The notes under the pieces were generated by a model. The model saw only the letters and a list, made by a program, of their open reading frames with translations. It was not told the origin of the DNA and made no database searches. A DNA stretch of 59,684 nucleotides from Cytobacillus horneckiae (GTDB lineage: Bacteria; Bacillota; Bacilli; Bacillales; Cytobacillaceae), in contig NZ_PISD01000059.1 in assembly GCF_002835735.1 (NCBI RefSeq), positions 1-59,684 of the forward strand, read 5' to 3'. Position numbers and translations under genes: made by a program. Of this stretch, positions 32,050-39,587 are shown one piece after another. The first letter of the stretch is position 1, and each line of letters begins with the position of its first letter.

Positions 32050-32760
32050 TTACGATGATTTATCCACGCCTAGAATTTCTTCTAACCTAGGTATTACTGA
32101 GTCAAAATATCTAAAACTATCAATCTCTTTGGAACTATATCTACTCTTGTCCCGATACCACTCACCGTATTCTTCAATTTTTAGATTATGTTTGTTTGTG
32201 ATGAGCCCTATCCTTTGTGGGGATACACCAAACATTTCCCCTAGATTTTTTGCTGAATAGGTTTGTTGTTCGGATTTAGCATATGGAAGTATTTTCTCTC
32301 CGCTTAATGTTTCAGACGCTTTGGCCACTAGGATACTTTTGTACTCTTTTGATAGAGTATCCACGTTTGATAATTTTAAATAAGTATTTGCTTTTCTTAC
32401 TCGTGCATTCTCCAATCTTGCTTCTGCGTTCATTCTTTTGATTTCTTGCTCAGAAGGGCGGATGTATGGTCTATAACTATTTTCTAGTTCTTCAATTCTC
32501 TGAATTACCTTGAATCTAGTTTTTGCATCGTACTTCAGTGCTAGTTGCATTGCACCGTCTTTTCCAAAGGAGAAGCAGGGGTGTTCCTTGTTTTGTGAGT
32601 TAATATATGAGGACGGCTGAAATATGAGCTGTCCTACTTCTTCTCCTAATTCTTTGATTTCTTTACGAATATCAGCCATAACATTTTTATGCTGTTTGCC
32701 GGTTAACTGCGCAATATCTAAGCTAGTCATTTTAATGTTGCTATTCATTAATTGACTCAT
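32050..32760 (-). CDS. Rha family phage regulatory protein
   Basis: The N-terminal 90 residues match the Rha domain: MTSLDIAQLTGKQHKNVMADIRK, then FQPSSYINSQNKEHPCFSF and KDGAMQLALKYDAKTRFKVIQRIEELE. The C-terminal part resembles an antirepressor/ORF6N-like DNA-binding tail (YSAKNLGEMFGVSPQRIGLITNKHNL). Rha proteins interfere with development of lambdoid phages in hosts lacking IHF; here it is probably an antirepressor. ATG 32760 follows GGGAGG. A 14-bp motif shared with the integrase leader lies 26 bp upstream. Confidence 0.88.
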   Translation of the reverse strand: MSQLMNSNIKMTSLDIAQLTGKQHKNVMADIRKEIKELGEEVGQLIFQPSSYINSQNKEHPCFSFGKDGAMQLALKYDAKTRFKVIQRIEELENSYRPYIRPSEQEIKRMNAEARLENARVRKANTYLKLSNVDTLSKEYKSILVAKASETLSGEKILPYAKSEQQTYSAKNLGEMFGVSPQRIGLITNKHNLKIEEYGEWYRDKSRYSSKEIDSFRYFDSVIPRLEEILGVDKSS

Positions 32761-32785
32761 TCTAAGTTCCTCCCTCAAATTATTG

Positions 32786-32799
32786 GCGTCTGTCCACGC
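32786..32799. promoter_or_regulatory. Shared 14-bp motif upstream of rha
   Basis: GCGTCTGTCCACGC with GCGT/ACGC arms is identical to 34633-34646, which lies just before the integrase gene. It is 26 bp upstream of the Rha start. Confidence 0.5.
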
Positions 32800-32808
32800 T
32801 TTATTTAT

Positions 32809-33081
32809 TTACCATTCATCCATAATCTGTTTCATAACTAGTTTTGAATCTTCATAAAACCAAAACCTTTTGCCCTTTTCCTTTCTTCTCTCCAACAACT
32901 TCATCCGAGAATCACCCAAGAACTCGTTTTCGAGAAAGGACTTACTCATACAGGTCCTTTTTGACATTTGTTCAATGTCCCAAGTAAACAAAACTTCATT
33001 TAGGGTGTGTTCAATTTTCTCGTTAATTTGATTTTTAATTTCCGTTTGATCGACATCAACGTTTATTTTAGCAATCGGCAT
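32809..33081 (-). CDS. DUF771-like phage protein (90 aa)
   Basis: The product begins [20 protein letters not shown] and has the segment [23 protein letters not shown], then [19 protein letters not shown], which is the DUF771 pattern. These are early phage proteins with a likely HTH fold and no established role. ATG 33081 is preceded by GAAGGTGA. One of the six operator copies lies 23 bp upstream, so it is probably under the repressor. Confidence 0.78.
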   Translation of the reverse strand: MPIAKINVDVDQTEIKNQINEKIEHTLNEVLFTWDIEQMSKRTCMSKSFLENEFLGDSRMKLLERRKEKGKRFWFYEDSKLVMKQIMDEW

Positions 33082-33103
33082 AATTATCACCTTCAACAAC
33101 CAC

Positions 33104-33537
33104 TTGTATTTCCGTCATTTTAATTAAATTTAAATCTAAGTTTTAAAAAAAATTGCTATCTTTGATAAAGAATCAACAGACGGAGAGTAACGCCCGTTTT
33201 CAATATCAGAGATGTAGTTCCGTGATAACTTTGTAGCGACTGATACTTCACTCTGTGTATATCCCAGAGATCTTCGTTGTTTCTTAATTTCTTGTCCCAA
33301 AAACTTTTTGTCTAACATTTCGCACCTCCCATGAATATAATGTATTGTATTTCCGTCATTGTGTAAATTAGCAAATTCAAGCAAATTCGAGCATTTATAA
33401 GGAAAATACTTATTATATCTTGTATTTCCGTCGTTTTCCTTATTTTTTACTTGTATTTCCGTCATTACAAACATTGTTTATCCGACATTTGAATAGTATC
33501 ATATGAGTAGATAAAAAATACTTGTCTAACCGACAAA
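33104..33537. promoter_or_regulatory. Six-copy operator array
   Basis: Six 16-bp boxes of consensus TTGTNTNNCCGWCRWW occur on the plus strand at 33104, 33345, 33420, 33451, 33474 and 33522. Copies 1, 2 and 4 are identical (TTGTATTTCCGTCATT). Copy 6 is nearly palindromic (TTGTC...GACAA). They flank the cro-like gene on both sides: one before DUF771 and five in the divergent promoter region. Probable binding sites for the XRE-HEPN protein and/or the Cro-like protein. Confidence 0.8.
33136..33318 (-). CDS. Cro-like XRE repressor (60 aa)
   Basis: The 60-aa protein is one HTH domain: LGQEIKKQRRSLGYTQSEVSVATKLSRNYISDIENGRYSPSVDSLSKIA. It is divergent from the larger XRE-HEPN gene, the usual CI/Cro arrangement. 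ATG 33318 follows GGGAGGTG; the open frame upstream runs through operator repeats and is not coding. Five of the six operator copies lie between the two genes. Confidence 0.88.
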   Translation of the reverse strand: MLDKKFLGQEIKKQRRSLGYTQSEVSVATKLSRNYISDIENGRYSPSVDSLSKIAIFFKT

Positions 33538-33551
33538 GAAGGTGAAATCAA

Positions 33552-34577
33552 ATGTCTTTGGGTAAAAGTATTAAATTTTTCAGAAAAAAATCTGGCTTAA
33601 CACAAGTGGCTTTAGCTGAAAAGGCTAACATCTCTAGATCATATTTAGCAGATGTTGAGAACGATAGATATAATGCAAGTTTGGAGGTTCTTGGTAAAAT
33701 TTCAACTGCTTTAAATATTTCTACTTCTACATTGCTAAATGAAGATTCAGAACTAGCCAAGGCTGAACAATACAAGGTCGAATCAATCAACAAAATATTA
33801 AATATATTAAAAACACTTACAGATGATGAGGGGTATTTCCATGCTAATCTGAGGAAAATTGTTTTCGACTCTTTCATCCATTTCATTAATATAAACTACT
33901 CTTTACACCAGCCACCTTCTGATTACTATATTGAACAAATGATGGATTTTTTCGAATCACCGGATGATTACACTGAATCAGATAAAAAGGAATTTATTGA
34001 ATCCTTTAATCAAATGTATAATTATAGAACCATAAAAAATGCTTTAAATTATCATTTCGACATAAATGGTGTTCAAAAAACTTTAGAAAAAATTGCAGCT
34101 TGGAATGATATTGAAAATGAATATTTCGATAAAGAATCTCACTGGGAAAATACTCCTTTATATTTACATTTCTTAAAAAATGCTACCAATCAATTTCATT
34201 CGATGAAAAGCACTGCTTATAATGAAAATCTTATAAAATATGTAATCCTAGAAGCATATACTGCGCTTGAAATGCGTTTGAACGAAGTATTATTTGCAGC
34301 GATGGAGCATAAGGGTTCTAATTCAGAAATAAGTTTGGATTATTTAAATAAACTTTCTATGTTTGACAAGCTTCACATTTCACTAAAAAATTATTTAGAT
34401 TTCGATATAACTTTGGAGGACTTTTACTCTGAATTATTGATGTGTATAAATACGAGGAATTTGATTGCACATTCTGGACCAATTAGAATTACTGAAGTAG
34501 ATATTGAAAAATATTTATATACAATATCCACTTCTTTAGATGTTATTAATAGAGTTGTCCAAAAAAACACAAAATAG
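33552..34577 (+). CDS. Phage repressor: XRE HTH fused to a HEPN-like domain
   Basis: Residues 5-60 are an XRE HTH (FFRKKSGLTQVALAEKANISRSYLADVENDRY). A linker and a helical middle (about 75-215) follow. Residues about 225-335 form a HEPN-like helical bundle with A-x-x-x-x-x-E (YTALEMRLNEVLF) and the signature RNLIAH (R302 to H307), the RxxxxH catalytic motif of HEPN RNases. There is no LexA-like peptidase or ImmA metalloprotease site. AAGGTGA precedes the ATG. The position, opposite cro and next to the integrase, marks it as the lysogeny repressor; the RNase activity is inferred from the motif alone. Confidence 0.85.
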   Translation: MSLGKSIKFFRKKSGLTQVALAEKANISRSYLADVENDRYNASLEVLGKISTALNISTSTLLNEDSELAKAEQYKVESINKILNILKTLTDDEGYFHANLRKIVFDSFIHFININYSLHQPPSDYYIEQMMDFFESPDDYTESDKKEFIESFNQMYNYRTIKNALNYHFDINGVQKTLEKIAAWNDIENEYFDKESHWENTPLYLHFLKNATNQFHSMKSTAYNENLIKYVILEAYTALEMRLNEVLFAAMEHKGSNSEISLDYLNKLSMFDKLHISLKNYLDFDITLEDFYSELLMCINTRNLIAHSGPIRITEVDIEKYLYTISTSLDVINRVVQKNTK

Positions 34578-34632
34578 AAATAAATTATTAAGGAGGTGTT
34601 GCTACTTAATCATACTTATACTCCCTGATATA

Positions 34633-34646
34633 GCGTCTGTCCACGC
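34633..34646. promoter_or_regulatory. Shared 14-bp motif upstream of integrase
   Basis: An exact copy of GCGTCTGTCCACGC at 32786-32799. It lies 17 bp before the integrase ATG. Confidence 0.5.
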
Positions 34647-34663
34647 ACGAAGGGAAAATAAAA

Positions 34664-35809
34664 ATGAAACTTAATAAATCAAAAAAAGATAAAGATTTAT
34701 ATTACTACTTTAACGTAAAAAACGAAAAATTATGGTGCTATAGATATCGTTATTACGATGCTCTTGGAAAAAGGAAAGAGAAATCAAAACAAGGTTTCAA
34801 AACAGAAAATGAGGCTTATAGAGCATTATTAGAAGTCAAAACAGATATTCTTAACGGTGAAGTAAAACGTGTGGAAAATTCCAATCTTACGGTAAGTGAA
34901 TGGCTAGATATTTGGTATGAAACACATAAGAACGATTGGAAAATATCAACCAGACGACAAAGAGAATCAGCTATTCGTTTACAAATCAAACCACTACTTG
35001 GGAAGTATAAATTGGAAAAATTAGAAAAAACCACGTACAAACGAGATTTTATAAATGAACTTTTGAAAAAATATAAACCAACTACTGTCCATTTGATTCA
35101 TAGAATATTTAAAATAGCAATAAACTCAGCTGTAGATGATGAAATCATTCCTAGAAACAGGTTCAATAAGATTACTATTGAATTAAATCGGAAAAATGAT
35201 AATTTTTTTACTGCTCTTGAATTAAAAAAATTTCTTGTAAATTGCGAGAAGTTATTAACTACCACAAATTATACTTTGATTTTATTACTGGCTCACACCG
35301 GTCTTAGAAAAGGTGAGGCTCTTGGTTTGCAGTGGAAGGACATTAATTTTGATAAGAGAACCTTGACTGTTGAACGGACAAGAGATCACAAAGGAGTTCG
35401 AACTCCTAAGACCAAAAATAGCTATCGAACTATTTTAATTGATGAAGCTTTTATAAAACAACTGGAAACTTATCGTACTTGGTGCAAACAAACAATGCTC
35501 TCATTCGGTAGACATCTTAAAGATGACGCTTTTGTTTTTATATCCTATCAAAAAGGTACTCCGATATCCGAAAGCTTGCTTGAACATACGATGAATAAAA
35601 TTGTTCAAAGGACAAGGTGTAAACGTATCACACCGCATGGACTAAGACATACACATGCAACGATATTAATTAGTCAGCGAATTCCGGTAAAAGTAATATC
35701 TGACAGATTAGGAAATACTCCACAAATGATTTTAGACATTTACGGTCATTCTTTCAAGGACCTTGAAGAAGAATCTGTACAAGCTTTCGAAAATGCACTT
35801 AACATGTAA
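34664..35809 (+). CDS. Tyrosine site-specific integrase
   Basis: The 381-aa protein has an N-terminal arm-binding domain (about 1-70), a SAM-like core-binding domain (about 75-160) and a catalytic domain with R215 (HTGLRKGE), H325 and R328 (HGLRHTH), and the nucleophile Y360 (DIYGH). It is complete and ends 71 bp before attR, as expected. Candidate arm sites TGGGGGAGGTTTT follow the stop codon directly. It is on the plus strand together with the repressor, so the two may share regulation. Confidence 0.96.
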   Translation: MKLNKSKKDKDLYYYFNVKNEKLWCYRYRYYDALGKRKEKSKQGFKTENEAYRALLEVKTDILNGEVKRVENSNLTVSEWLDIWYETHKNDWKISTRRQRESAIRLQIKPLLGKYKLEKLEKTTYKRDFINELLKKYKPTTVHLIHRIFKIAINSAVDDEIIPRNRFNKITIELNRKNDNFFTALELKKFLVNCEKLLTTTNYTLILLLAHTGLRKGEALGLQWKDINFDKRTLTVERTRDHKGVRTPKTKNSYRTILIDEAFIKQLETYRTWCKQTMLSFGRHLKDDAFVFISYQKGTPISESLLEHTMNKIVQRTRCKRITPHGLRHTHATILISQRIPVKVISDRLGNTPQMILDIYGHSFKDLEEESVQAFENALNM

Positions 35810-35810
35810 C

Positions 35811-35836
35811 TGGGGGAGGTTTTGGGGGAGGTTTTT
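35811..35836 (+). repeat. Tandem candidate arm-type sites at the right end
   Basis: TGGGGGAGGTTTT at 35811-35823 and TGGGGGAGGTTTTT at 35823-35836; the same 14-mer is at 10541-10554. They lie between the integrase stop and attR. Confidence 0.5.
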
Positions 35837-35870
35837 ATATCCCCCTTCTCAAACCCCATTAACACAAGGG

Positions 35871-35899
35871 TTTATAATAATGCTATATTTTACTATAAT
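35871..35899 (+). promoter_or_regulatory. Candidate yajQ promoter in the lysogen
   Basis: TTTATA (35871-35876, element DNA), a 17-bp spacer and TATAAT (35894-35899, att core) precede yajQ by about 60 bp. The original -35 (TTGTTC) now lies at attL. Confidence 0.45.
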
Positions 35900-35905
35900 G
35901 AGAAC
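35881..35905 (+). repeat. attR, 25-bp core
   Basis: Identical to 10403-10427. It lies 57 bp before the yajQ start. Confidence 0.92.
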
Positions 35906-35962
35906 ATAAAGTGAAACCTCTTTTCAAAAAGAGTGTTTAAATGTAAAGATAGGGAGGATATT

Positions 35963-36454
35963 ATGGCAAAGGATAGTTCATTTGATATTGTATCGAAAGT
36001 AGATTTTTCTGAGGTAACAAACGCGATTAATATTGCAATGAAAGAAATTCAAACACGCTATGATTTTAAAGGCAGCAAAAGTCAAATTTCATTAGACAAA
36101 GAAGAGCTTGTTTTGATTTCCGATGATGAATACAAGCTTGATCAATTAAAAGATGTATTGCTAAGCAAATTGATTAAACGCGGCATTCCTATTAAAAATC
36201 TTGATTATGGAAAAATCGAGGGTGCTTCAGGAGGAACAGTAAGACAGCGTGCCAGCCTTGTTCAGGGCATTGATAAGGATAACGCGAAAAAAATTAATAC
36301 TTTAATTAAAAATAGCGGCGTAAAAGTGAAAAGCCAAATGCAAGAAGATCAAATCCGCGTGACTGGTAAAAATCGCGATGACTTGCAAAAGATCATTAGT
36401 CTAGTTAAAGAAGCTGACTTAACGGTTGATGTACAATTTGTCAATTATCGCTAA
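35963..36454 (+). CDS. yajQ: YajQ family nucleotide-binding protein (YitK)
   Basis: The 163-aa protein opens [21 protein letters not shown] and contains the family segments [13 protein letters not shown] and [25 protein letters not shown]. YajQ proteins bind nucleotides or RNA; in Xanthomonas the homologue is a cyclic-di-GMP receptor that acts in transcription control. The B. subtilis counterpart YitK lies next to yitL. ATG 35963 follows AGGGAGGA; upstream codons in frame are not part of it. Its promoter region is the element's integration site. Confidence 0.94.
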   Translation: MAKDSSFDIVSKVDFSEVTNAINIAMKEIQTRYDFKGSKSQISLDKEELVLISDDEYKLDQLKDVLLSKLIKRGIPIKNLDYGKIEGASGGTVRQRASLVQGIDKDNAKKINTLIKNSGVKVKSQMQEDQIRVTGKNRDDLQKIISLVKEADLTVDVQFVNYR

Positions 36455-36474
36455 GGGACGCTGAATATTTTACT

Positions 36475-36503
36475 AAAGGGAGACATTTTAAAGTCTCCCT
36501 TTT
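36475..36503 (+). terminator. Terminator of yajQ
   Basis: AAAGGGAGAC and GTCTCCCTTT pair around ATTTTAAA, followed by TTT. Confidence 0.85.
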
Positions 36504-36575
36504 TTCTTTCTTATAAACCTTCCATGTTTTCCCCATAATAATTAGGGAAATGAATGTACTAACGGAGGGATATAT

Positions 36576-37445
36576 ATGACAAACAATAATGAGATTCCAA
36601 AAAACTTTGCAGCGCAACATCAAAATCAACAGCCTGGATTAGAGGATGACATGATCCCTGAGCCAATCTATATTAGTGACTCATACAAGGCTGCCGGGAA
36701 GCTTAATAATAAAGTGGCCATTATTACTGGCGGTGATAGCGGAATCGGTAAATCAACCGCTATTTATTTTGCGAAAGAAGGAGCAGACGTTGTTGTAGTT
36801 TACTTAAATGAACATCAGGATGCCGAAGATACGAAAAAATATGTAGAAGCTGAAGGTAAGCAATGCTTATTGCTGCCTGGTGATATTGGACAAGAATCAT
36901 TTTGCGTAGACGTTGTGAAGCAAACGATTGAACAATTCGGCAAAATCGATATTTTAGTAAATAATGCCGGTGAACAGCACCCGCAGCAAAATTTACAGGA
37001 GATAAGTACAGAACAACTGGAAAAAACGTTTAAAACAAACATTTTCTCTATGTTCCATTTAACAAAGGCCGTTCTGCCGCATTTACAATCAGGCGCTGCC
37101 ATCGTGAATACTGCTTCTGTTACTGCTTACGCTGGCAATAAAACATTAATTGATTATTCATCTACGAAGGGTGCGATTGTGTCTTATACTCGATCTTTAT
37201 CGTTGACGCTTGCAGATCAGGGTATCCGCGTCAACGCTGTTGCACCCGGACCGATTTGGACACCATTAATTCCTTCAACATTCCCTGCTGACCAAGTCGC
37301 TCAGTTTAGAAAAAATGTACCGTTCAAGCGGGCTGGCCAGCCATTCGAGCTTGCACCAGCTTATGTTTATTTAGCAAGTGATGATTCAAGCTATGTGAGC
37401 GGGCAAGTGATTCATGTAAATGGCGGGAAGGTTGTAAACGGATAG
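36576..37445 (+). CDS. Short-chain dehydrogenase/reductase (stress-type, YhxC/YhdF-like)
   Basis: After an N-terminal extension of about 45 residues (PGLEDDMIPEPIYI), the Rossmann motif TGGDSGIGK, NNAGEQ, the catalytic YSSTKG (Y-x-x-x-K) and the late VNAVAPGPIWT and SGQVIHVNGG are present. This is a complete classical SDR of 289 aa. The extended N-terminus is typical of the Bacillus general-stress SDRs YhxC, YhxD and YhdF. The substrate is unknown. GGAGGGAT precedes the ATG. Confidence 0.92.
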   Translation: MTNNNEIPKNFAAQHQNQQPGLEDDMIPEPIYISDSYKAAGKLNNKVAIITGGDSGIGKSTAIYFAKEGADVVVVYLNEHQDAEDTKKYVEAEGKQCLLLPGDIGQESFCVDVVKQTIEQFGKIDILVNNAGEQHPQQNLQEISTEQLEKTFKTNIFSMFHLTKAVLPHLQSGAAIVNTASVTAYAGNKTLIDYSSTKGAIVSYTRSLSLTLADQGIRVNAVAPGPIWTPLIPSTFPADQVAQFRKNVPFKRAGQPFELAPAYVYLASDDSSYVSGQVIHVNGGKVVNG

Positions 37446-37555
37446 TTTACATAAATTCCTGAAAAAAATGGCAAATTCCCAGCAAGAAAACCAAAATCCG
37501 CATCAAGTGAATAAGAAACAAAGGGGCCGGGACAGAAGTACTTCAACCAAAGAAA

Positions 37556-37606
37556 AAACCAATCTATTGCGAAATTCTCATTTAGAGATTCGTAATAGAT
37601 CGGTTT
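37556..37606 (-). terminator. Terminator of the GH13 gene
   Basis: A long imperfect stem (37556-37575 with 37588-37606) is followed on the minus strand by TTTTTTCTTT. It lies between the converging SDR and GH13 genes. Confidence 0.7.
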
Positions 37607-37645
37607 ACTTATTAACATCGCTGAATTAAATTAGAAATTATTCGG

Positions 37646-39181
37646 TTAATCTTTATTATTTCTCATTCCTCTTCGTTTTGCTAAGAAAAGGAATAAAAAG
37701 AATGCAAATAGAACAGCTAAAAGGGTGATTCCATAAGTTAAGTTGAAGCCGGCTTTATCTGTTAAAACATAAATCTCCGCTTCCTCACGATCTAAGACAA
37801 TATGGTACTCTTCATCTGGATTGCTTTTGACTAAGTCTCCAGCAAGTAAGCCTCTTAATTCTTTATTTGCTTCCAGTTGATCTGCTGTAAGAATAATATC
37901 CTTCGTTCCGGATGTATTATTTATGACTACAACAGATGTTTCTTCTTCATACTCCCGTTTAAAAACTGTAAATCCGTCCTCTTCATGAAGCACTTCGATC
38001 GTGCCTCTTGTAAGTGAAGGAAGCTGTTCTCTGACAGAAGATAACTGACCGAGATACTCAATTAATTCCTTGTCAGTTCTGAAATCCATTTGCTTTCTAT
38101 TATCAGGAGTCTCTCCTCCGTCAACCGCAATTTCACTTGCGTAATAAACGATTGGTATCCCTGGCACAGTAAATAAATAGGTGAGGGCATTTCTCCAGCG
38201 CGGACCAGGGTGCTGATTAAGCTCTATCATATCCCTTGTAAACCTGACCATATCTTGATTATCGAGAAATCTGGCCATCATATATGGATTTTCATATGTA
38301 TCTAAATTTGTTTCCAAATCAGCAAGCGTTTCTGTCATTGCTACATCCGGCTCTTTAAAGGAGTCTCTCATTGCCGCTACAGATGGATAGTCAGCAAAGC
38401 TGTCAATCCCGGTAGATTCAAATTGAGCGATTTCATTCGGATCATTTGACCACACATCACCCAATACATAGAAATCTTTTTTTGTAGCTTTCACTGCTGA
38501 AACAAACTCAGTTACAAAATTTTGGGATGCTAGCTGCACACCTTCAATCCGGTAACCATCAATATTTGTTTCATCGATCCACCAATTTGCTGCATCTATT
38601 AAATATTCCTTTACCTCTGGATGATCTTGATTTAATGCAGGCAGTCCATTCAGCCAGTCTTTATTCATATTGTCTTCTGTCTCAATTGGTTCCTTATCAA
38701 TAAACCACTCTGCTTTATCAGGGTCATTTACCCATGGGTGTGAAGTACCTACGTGATTAATCGGAAAATCTATCATAACTTTTATATCACGATCATGCGC
38801 TTCTTTAACAAGCTTTTTAAACTCATCAATCGAACCGAACTGCTCTTCTGTTTCATAAAAGTCTTCTACCCAATAACCGTGGTAGCCATCTTTGCCATTT
38901 GCAAAAACAGGGCTTAATGCAATGGTGGTAAACCCTAAATCCTCGATATGATCAAGCCGATCAATAATTCCCTTAAAGTCTCCGCCATGAAAACGCTCTG
39001 GATTTCGCACATCCACATCATAATCATTGCTATTATCACGATTACTATAGCGGTCAATTAAAAGATAATAGATAGATTCATCCTGCCAGATACGTTCTTC
39101 CTTTGCTGCAGTCCCCGAAGCAGGCAGAACGGTGAGAAAAAGAAGCGGGATTAAGATGAGAGCGATGATACTCTTTTTCAT
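37646..39181 (-). CDS. Membrane-anchored GH13 alpha-amylase-like protein with substituted catalytic residues
   Basis: The 511-aa protein has a signal peptide (MKKSIIALILIPLLFLTVLP), a GH13 TIM barrel (about 30-400), a small beta domain, and a C-terminal membrane helix with a basic tail (YGITLLAVLFAFFLFLFLAKRRG). Barrel motif I is normal (DFPINH), but motif II reads GYRIEGVQ with E213 where the nucleophile Asp belongs, motif III reads GDVW with D242 in place of the acid/base Glu, and motif IV reads NQD instead of NHD. Hydrolysis is therefore doubtful. ATG 39181 follows GAGGAGG. A starch-binding or sensor role at the membrane is possible. Confidence 0.85.
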   Translation of the reverse strand: MKKSIIALILIPLLFLTVLPASGTAAKEERIWQDESIYYLLIDRYSNRDNSNDYDVDVRNPERFHGGDFKGIIDRLDHIEDLGFTTIALSPVFANGKDGYHGYWVEDFYETEEQFGSIDEFKKLVKEAHDRDIKVMIDFPINHVGTSHPWVNDPDKAEWFIDKEPIETEDNMNKDWLNGLPALNQDHPEVKEYLIDAANWWIDETNIDGYRIEGVQLASQNFVTEFVSAVKATKKDFYVLGDVWSNDPNEIAQFESTGIDSFADYPSVAAMRDSFKEPDVAMTETLADLETNLDTYENPYMMARFLDNQDMVRFTRDMIELNQHPGPRWRNALTYLFTVPGIPIVYYASEIAVDGGETPDNRKQMDFRTDKELIEYLGQLSSVREQLPSLTRGTIEVLHEEDGFTVFKREYEEETSVVVINNTSGTKDIILTADQLEANKELRGLLAGDLVKSNPDEEYHIVLDREEAEIYVLTDKAGFNLTYGITLLAVLFAFFLFLFLAKRRGMRNNKD

Positions 39182-39196
39182 CGTTGTCCTCCTCAA

Positions 39197-39587
39197 ATAA
39201 AAATAAAATGCCGATATTAAAAAGTTCCAACCCTTTTAGATTAGCTGTTTGTACCCTTTCCGTCAAACAGAAGTTTTAAATTGACTGAAAATCGTAACAT
39301 TTGACAAAAAACCGCTAAGAATATTGCCTATCTGAAGCAAATGAGTAGACTCACTGACAATTACCTGTTATTTAATAACGGTTATGCTCGTTTTTCCTGA
39401 AAGAATATTTCTTATAATTGGTTGCTATTTGACCTGCTGCCCGAAAACACTTCACTTACCGTTGGCACATTTTCCGCTGGCGTCTTCGTGTATTCATGAT
39501 GAATTCATCTGCCTTATATATAACAATATTTTTTTAACAATAAAAAACTGCCCTTGCTAGTCATCTAGGGCAGTCGTCATATACGCA
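39197..39587. other. Intergenic region between asnO and the GH13 gene
   Basis: It contains the asnO terminator at its right end and the promoter area of the GH13 gene at its left. I see no further gene or repeat. Confidence 0.5.
39545..39578 (-). terminator. Terminator of asnO
   Basis: On the minus strand ACTGCCCT pairs with AGGGCAGT around a 13-nt loop and is followed by TTTTTATTG. Confidence 0.8.

Larger units (their letters stand above)
10403..35905. mobile_element. Integrated cryptic prophage or packaging-deficient island, 25.5 kb
   Basis: A perfect 25-bp direct repeat at 10403-10427 and 35881-35905 bounds the element, with the integrase gene ending 71 bp inside the right copy. The host genes on either side, cvfB/yitL and yajQ/yitK, would be adjacent without it. 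Inside are integrase, repressor/Cro, Rha, replication module, late sigma-like factor and lysis cassette. No terminase, portal, capsid or tail gene is visible. DnaB is frameshifted and an HNH gene has an internal stop, so autonomous lytic growth is unlikely. The end nearest cvfB carries about 8.5 kb of AT-rich cargo. Confidence 0.92.

Noticed and set aside
33104..33466. CRISPR-like array suggested by four repeated boxes
   Set aside because: The repeats are 16 bp with irregular spacing of 31 to 241 bp and overlap promoter regions of phage regulators, so operators explain them better; no cas genes are present.
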